Origin: Bretschneidera sinensis
Lineage: Eukaryota > Streptophyta > Magnoliopsida > Brassicales > Akaniaceae
Length of the DNA: 64,000 nucleotides
Direction: 5' to 3'
Assembly (NCBI GenBank): GCA_023935145.1
Contig: CM043699.1
Location: 112,139,036-112,203,035 of the forward strand
Below are positions 59,455 to 64,000 of this stretch, piece after piece; position 1 is the stretch's first letter, and every line of letters begins with the position of its first letter. The notes under the pieces were generated by a model that did not search any database, was not told the origin of the DNA, and worked only from the letters and a program-made list of their open reading frames with translations. The position numbers and the translations under genes are program-made.

Positions 59455-60724
59455 TTAGTCTTTGGCAAGAAGCACTTCATCAAACTTTTCTTTTCCAAGC
59501 ATGAGTCTTGATATAGTGCCATTCAATTCTAATATCTTATTCTTTAAGATTTCATTTTCATCTTTTAGGAAATCTTGAGAAGCATCATAAAGCAATGAAG
59601 ATAGTTTATCTTTTTCTTCTCTAAGACTTATCATTTCTTTAGAAAAAGATGATACCTCTTTCTTAAGAATTGAGTTCCTAGAATCGAATTTCTTCAATTC
59701 ATCATGCATTTCATTTATTACTTCTAGCAGTTCTTCACTACTACTCACAATGTTATTCTTAGAAGAAGGAGAAGATGATACCTCATTTTCATCGTCGATT
59801 GCCATGAGACATAGATTAGCAATTTCCTCGTATCCGATTTCTTTATCTGAGAACTCTTCTTCTTCGTCATCACTCCAAGTGGTTGCTATCATGGCTTTCA
59901 TCTTGAAGCTCTTGTATGGTTTGTTTGAAACCATACAGTTAGCCCTAATGTGACCGGGCTTCTTGCAGCCATAACATATAAGTGGTTCCCTTTTAGAGGT
60001 GAGATCCTCTGTATAAGGTTTCTTGCTTTTCTTCAAGAACCTGTGAAACCTGTTTGGTGATTAAGGCCATTTCACCATCTTCTTCACTGCTCTTTACCTC
60101 TTCTTCTAATTCCCCTTCGTTGTTACTCGTAGAGGCTTTGAAAGCGATCACCTTTTTCTTCTTCTCATCATCATTGACAATAGGATTCATTTCTTCCATT
60201 TCATATGTCAATAATGACCCAAGAAGTGTCTCAACATCAAGTTTGTCGAGATCTTTGGCCTCCTGAATGGCCGTCTTCTTTGGTTTCCATGAAGGTGGCA
60301 GAGACCTTAAGATTTTTCTTGTTACTTCAAATTCCTCAATGTTCCTACCAAGAAGCTTCAAACCTTTAACAATAGTTGTGAAGCGTGAGTGCATTTGAGA
60401 AATAGTTTCGTTAGGAGACATTTTAAAAGATTCATATTCAGAAACTAGCATATAGATTTTTGATTTTTTAACCTCACTAGTTTCTTCGTAAGTAACTTGC
60501 AGTTTATCCCATATCTCCTTAGCCGAAACACATGCAGAGATTTTATTGTATTCAGATATATCTAAAGCACAATATAAAATGCTTGTGGCTCTACTATTTA
60601 GAGACATCATTCTACAATCCTCATCATTGTACTCAGTTTTGAGTTTAGGCATTGTATGATTGATTTCTCTAATAGTTATTTCCTTTGATGAAATTCTATG
60701 TCCTTCTTCAATGATTCTCCACAT
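59455..60724 (-). pseudogene. Sirevirus gag with zinc knuckle and coiled coil, one frameshift
   Basis: The N-terminal part (59993-60724) is a Copia gag (UBN2-type) with AKEIWDKLQVTYEET, SKIYMLVSEYESFKM and ILRSLPPSWKPK. A frameshift at about 60020 leads to 59455-60036. That part carries the CCHC knuckle CYGCKKPGHIRANC, an acidic stretch, and a predicted coiled coil (LLEVINEMHDELKKF through ILKNKILELNG). The long coiled-coil tail after the knuckle is in line with Sirevirus gag proteins. The start codon is uncertain; upstream sequence to 60850 also reads in part as gag. Confidence 0.8.
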
Positions 60725-60883
60725 ATTATAATCTTGTCTTCAATAAAGATTTTCATTCTATTTTTCCAATAGTTATAGTTGGAGCCATTGAATAAAGGAG
60801 GCCTAGTATAAGAGTGTCCCTCAGAAGAGCTATTTGCTGCCATTGGATCAACTCAAGGATATTAAGCCTAAAATTGAGAACAA

Positions 60884-60897
60884 GGCTTTGATACCAA
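60884..60897 (-). promoter_or_regulatory. Sirevirus primer-binding site
   Basis: On the minus strand, right after the LTR end CTACA and two bases, comes TGGTATCAAAGCC, complementary to the 3' end of initiator-Met tRNA with one change from TGGTATCAGAGC. It marks the start of minus-strand DNA synthesis and fixes the element's direction. Confidence 0.85.
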
Positions 60898-60898
60898 T

Positions 60899-62095
60899 TG
60901 TAGACTGAGGTTTCAACCCAAGAGGGGGGTGAATTGGGTTTTTAAAAACTTTCGCGGAATAAATACAAGTTTATAAAAAACATATAACCAACAAGCAATT
61001 AAACAAGTAATGTGCTGTAAATAAAGAGTTTAAGGAGTAAAGAATGCAAACTCAGTTTATAGTGGTTCAGCAATATCAGATTCATTCCGACCCTACATCC
61101 ACTCTCTTCAAGGAACCTCCTTAAAGTAATCCACTAAGAAACTTAGTCGTACAACTTCACCGGTGTTGTATAAACCTTATAATCCCTTCCTCCCTCTCGG
61201 AAGCTATCCCCTTCCTCTCGGAAGTAATCCCCTTCCTCTCAGAAGTAATCTCCTTCCTCTCGGAAGTAATCCCCATCATTTCAGAAGTAATCCATTTACA
61301 ATAAATGTTGTAAAGTAAATGGCAAAGAGACAACAAATGAAAGCTTATACAACTGAATAATGTCTCTCTTTCAAAGTAAAGCTTGAAGAGGGCTCAGCAA
61401 GAATATTTCAAAGCTTTTTGTGTTTCAAAGAGTAAATGACTTGATTGTGTGTGTTCTTCTCTTTTTGAATGTCTCAAGCCCTCCATTGAATGCTCAATAG
61501 AGTGGGTTTATATAGCCATGAATTAATATGGCCGTTAGACTTTAATTTGAATTGAAAAAGCTCAGATTTCAAGTCCCAACGGTCATATTTTTGAACTACC
61601 AATCGACTGGGTCTTGATACCAGGCGATTAGATCCTCTTAAAATATCTCATTTTTAAGGCTTCTGGGGTACCAGTCGACTGGGTTGATCTTACCAGTCGA
61701 CTGGGGACTGTCTGTCCATTTTACCAGTCGACTAGTATAATTCATCCAGTCGACTGGTATATGTACCCAGTCGACTGGGTTATCTTCCAACCCAGTTTTT
61801 CTGTTTGAAAAAGTATTTAACTTAGAACTGTTTGTTTTAAAAAGTCCTGTTTAAAAAACCTTTTATGTGCAAGCCATCGGACAAGCTTTTCAATGTACAA
61901 GTGAGACTTACACTTTGTTTTAATACCTTAGACCTATACTAGTTCTTCCGTTTTCACTTGAAAGTTTGATTCGATTTGAGTTCTTTCACTTTGATCCTTG
62001 GTTGAATGCTTTTGTTGCTTACTACACTTAGATTGCACTGTTAGTATAATAATAGTTGTGTTTTGTCATCATTAAAATACAGGTGAAGGTCAACA
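60899..62095 (-). repeat. Sirevirus 5' LTR
   Basis: 1197 bp, TG...CA ends. U3 (right part) has six to seven GTCGACTGG-type sites at 61603-61790 and a TATATAAACC box near 61507-61515. Five 21-bp CTTCCTCTCGGAAGTAATCC units lie at 61190-61290. It is right of the duplication end, so single copy. Confidence 0.88.
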
Positions 62096-64000
62096 CAAAA
62101 TTTCCCCAATATTACAAAATTAAAAACTTGCTCACATACCCTATTATACCTCATCATTCTGCACCACTTAGAAAAAACTCAACCTCAAGTTTTGAAGTGA
62201 AGAAGTAATAATAACTGAGATGCTTGAAGAAAGGAAGCATAATCACGCAAGTCTTGAAAAATGAAGTCTAAACTAAAAGAAAAAATTTTAGCAAAGAATG
62301 TTTGCTGTGAAGGTGCTTCAAGCCAAACAGGCAAGATAAGATCAACACTAAGAGGATTCATATCAACCACAGCCTCAATTATGTCTTCAATCTTTTCTTG
62401 TAGCTTGGAAGTTTGTTCTACTTACTTTTTTCACTGACCGTCTTTTCAACATTTCTCAGCTCCCCATCCTTGTCTTGGGCGTGCTTGCAATCCGTTGTCT
62501 CAACTTACTCGACAAAGACTGCTGACGTGTCTTGAGCCGTCTCTAAGTCAATGAGCTTGGAAGCTTCATCTTCGTGGTTATCAAGTTGGAAGTGAGCATA
62601 ATTAACCTGCTTTGATGGACCGGAAATAAAACCACAGTTGTGATTCAAATCGGCTGTGAAGCTTTTTATTCTCTCATAAACCCTATCAAGTACTTTTTGG
62701 AGCTCGAGAAAAGCCTTGATAGGCAGAATTGGTTCTTTTGGTGACTAATACCCAATCTTCATCTAACAAAAATAGTCATAAATGCAACAACCATTCAACT
62801 TTGTTTTAGCCCAAAAAGCATCTTGGTGCCTAGCAAATTGCACAATAGCTTGAAAAACATAATCAGTTTGTGAGATAATAACTTTCTCAACAAACCCATA
62901 TAGATCAAAAACTTTATGCAATACATCATGTGTGACCGGATATGATGCATCATGAATGGTCACACAAAGGATTTGGTTTGTATCACCTGAACCCATTACT
63001 TGGATACAAATTTTTTTTAACCTTTTACTTTTTGTCTCTCTCTCTTAAAAGTAACGCACAAAACTCTCTTTCTCTCTTTTTTTTCACCCTTTCACTTTTA
63101 TCTCTCTCTCTCTTAAAAGTAATGCACAATACTCTCTTTCTTTCTTTTTATTTTCTGCTCTTATTTTTGTTCCCCTTTTTTTTCTGCTCCCTTTTTTTCA
63201 AGAAAAATAAGCTACTGTCGTAAAAGAGAGAGAACAACTCACGGCTCTCATTTCTTGTTAGCATGGACGACGCTCTCAAACGGCAATGGAGTTGTGGTGG
63301 TGACAGTGGGGCTCTTTGGGTTGGGACCTCCTGAAGGCAGCTACAAAGGTAGTGTTGGCTCCTTGGAGGAAGGACTGTCGAATTTGAAGATCGGTGGAGG
63401 TGGTGCACGGCGGTGCTGGTGGTCATTGACAAATATCCAGTCAAGATTTCGGCGCATGGCCATTGGGGATGAGTAGATCGGAAGTTTTCGATCCAGGAGA
63501 GGTCTACTGGGTATGGCGGGTGGCTGCATTAGGGTGGCGTGTAGTGGTCACACGCAAGGGGTGGAGGACTAGACCGGGGGGCTCGGGTTCTGGTCGCCTA
63601 AGCGTGGCGAGATGAGTGGTGGTGGCGGTGTTGGCTGCTGGTGACTGAAGAACAACGATTCGATGTTAAAGCTATTTTGGCCTAAGGCCCTGTTTGGTTC
63701 GTGAATCTGTGTCTGGGCTGATTGTGGACTAGTGTTTATGGTATGGTTGTATATGTGGGTTTGTTTTTAGGTTAGAGTTTGGAGATTTCTTTAGGCTTTG
63801 ATACCAAACTAATGTAGAACAAAAGAAATAGAAAGGATAGAGATAGAAACCAGGCTACTCTAGGATTGGAAGAGAATGTTAGGCTTCCCTAGGGATAGGA
63901 AAAAAAGTCAAGCCACCCTGGAAGTCAAGAGGAATTGATGCCCATATCAATCTGATTTTTATTTATTCAAAGGTAATCAAAAAGTAACATAGGGATCCCC
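62096..64000 (-). mobile_element. Non-autonomous LTR element E2 (5' LTR runs off the window)
   Basis: On the minus strand: 5' LTR 63810 to beyond 64000 (ends TTCTACATTA), primer site TGGTATCAAAGCC (63793-63805), leader, internal region with an RRM reading frame, and a 3' LTR starting TGGTGCAGAATGATG at 62166. The 3' LTR is split by the Sirevirus and continues at 51649-51837. The internal region is about 1.64 kb and has no gag, protease, integrase or RT, so the element depends on others. At 63000-63200 there are CT-rich direct repeats (CTCTCTCTCTTAAAAGTAA twice). Confidence 0.65.
62185..62996 (-). pseudogene. PTB-like RNA-recognition motif inside LTR element E2
   Basis: The frame 62763-62996 starts MGSGDTNQILCVTIHDASYP and continues DVLHKVFDLYGFVEKVIISQ, then FQAIVQFARHQDAFWAK, then NGCCIYDYFC. 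This is close to the second RRM of plant polypyrimidine-tract-binding proteins (ILLVTIHHMLYP..., VFSPYGFVEKI, FQALIQY, NIYDGCC). RNP2 is CVTIHD and RNP1 is FQAIVQF. After a stop the same strand reads on with LQKVLDRVYERIKSF and NHEDEASKLIDLE, then further stops to about 62185. No introns are visible. It looks like host coding sequence captured by an LTR element. Confidence 0.6.

Larger units (their letters stand above)
51838..62095 (-). mobile_element. Full-length Sirevirus-like Copia retrotransposon (10.26 kb), inactive
   Basis: Order on the minus strand: 5' LTR (60899-62095), primer site, gag, protease, integrase, RT, RNase H, palindrome cluster, extra ORF, polypurine tract, 3' LTR (51838-53020). 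Length, gene order (integrase before RT), the RNKAKLV..KGYNQEEGIDFDE block and the extra ORF fit the Sirevirus (Maximus) lineage. The LTRs differ at about 11 of the first 240 bases, mostly G/A and C/T changes. It is inserted in the 3' LTR of the small element E2. Every coding region carries stops or frameshifts. Confidence 0.88.

Noticed and set aside
63148..63529. ORFs of 62-98 codons in the E2 leader
   Set aside because: They sit in a low-complexity, CT-rich and GGT-rich leader that lacks protein motifs; they overlap on both strands.

Overview
The window looks like plant nuclear DNA, probably from a eudicot. It is AT-rich and intron-bearing, and it is dominated by retroelements (a Sirevirus-like Copia element, LINE ORF1/endonuclease pieces, a tRNA-type SINE, short LTR elements) plus CACTA and Tourist-like DNA transposons. 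The only host-type genes I can support are NAC transcription-factor copies, all damaged, and one small four-exon gene I cannot name. All calls come from reading the sequence and comparing parts of the window with each other; no database search was possible.

The main structural fact is a direct tandem duplication of about 26.17 kb. Unit 1 is about 5507-31680 and unit 2 about 31681-57849, in the same order and orientation and roughly 1% different by eye. At 31680/31681 a Sirevirus integrase reading frame is fused to the middle of a CACTA transposase gene, with only a TT shared at the join. Left of unit 1 the CACTA element continues: second protein, then about 17 tandem 160-bp repeats. Right of unit 2 the Sirevirus continues to its 5' LTR. 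So the left CACTA part and the right Sirevirus part are single copy, and everything between is present twice.

Layout of one unit (unit 1 coordinates; add about 26.17 kb for unit 2): CACTA 5' part (5507-5964); AT-rich spacer; small four-exon gene (7426-9549, minus); a segment P1 carrying a SINE (10117-10342); a LINE piece (10880-12580, plus); a small LTR piece (12603-12922); a pseudogene with two RRM domains (12953-14011, minus); AT-rich spacer; a decayed Sirevirus-type solo LTR (17850-18770); a NAC gene (18945-21202, minus); a segment P2 paralogous to P1 but carrying a Tourist-like MITE (22961-23695); a LINE RNase H tail; a cluster of inverted small LTRs (24918-25853); then the Sirevirus 3' LTR, extra ORF and pol (25854-31680, minus).

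A third NAC copy (1-835) lies at the left edge, truncated by the CACTA element. At the right edge (62096-64000) is a non-autonomous LTR element whose internal region carries an RRM resembling plant polypyrimidine-tract-binding protein; the Sirevirus is nested in its 3' LTR. The order of events appears to be: P1/P2 duplication, then SINE and MITE insertions, then nested LTR elements and the Sirevirus (its LTRs differ by about 4-5% in the part compared), then the 26-kb duplication, then copy-specific indels.
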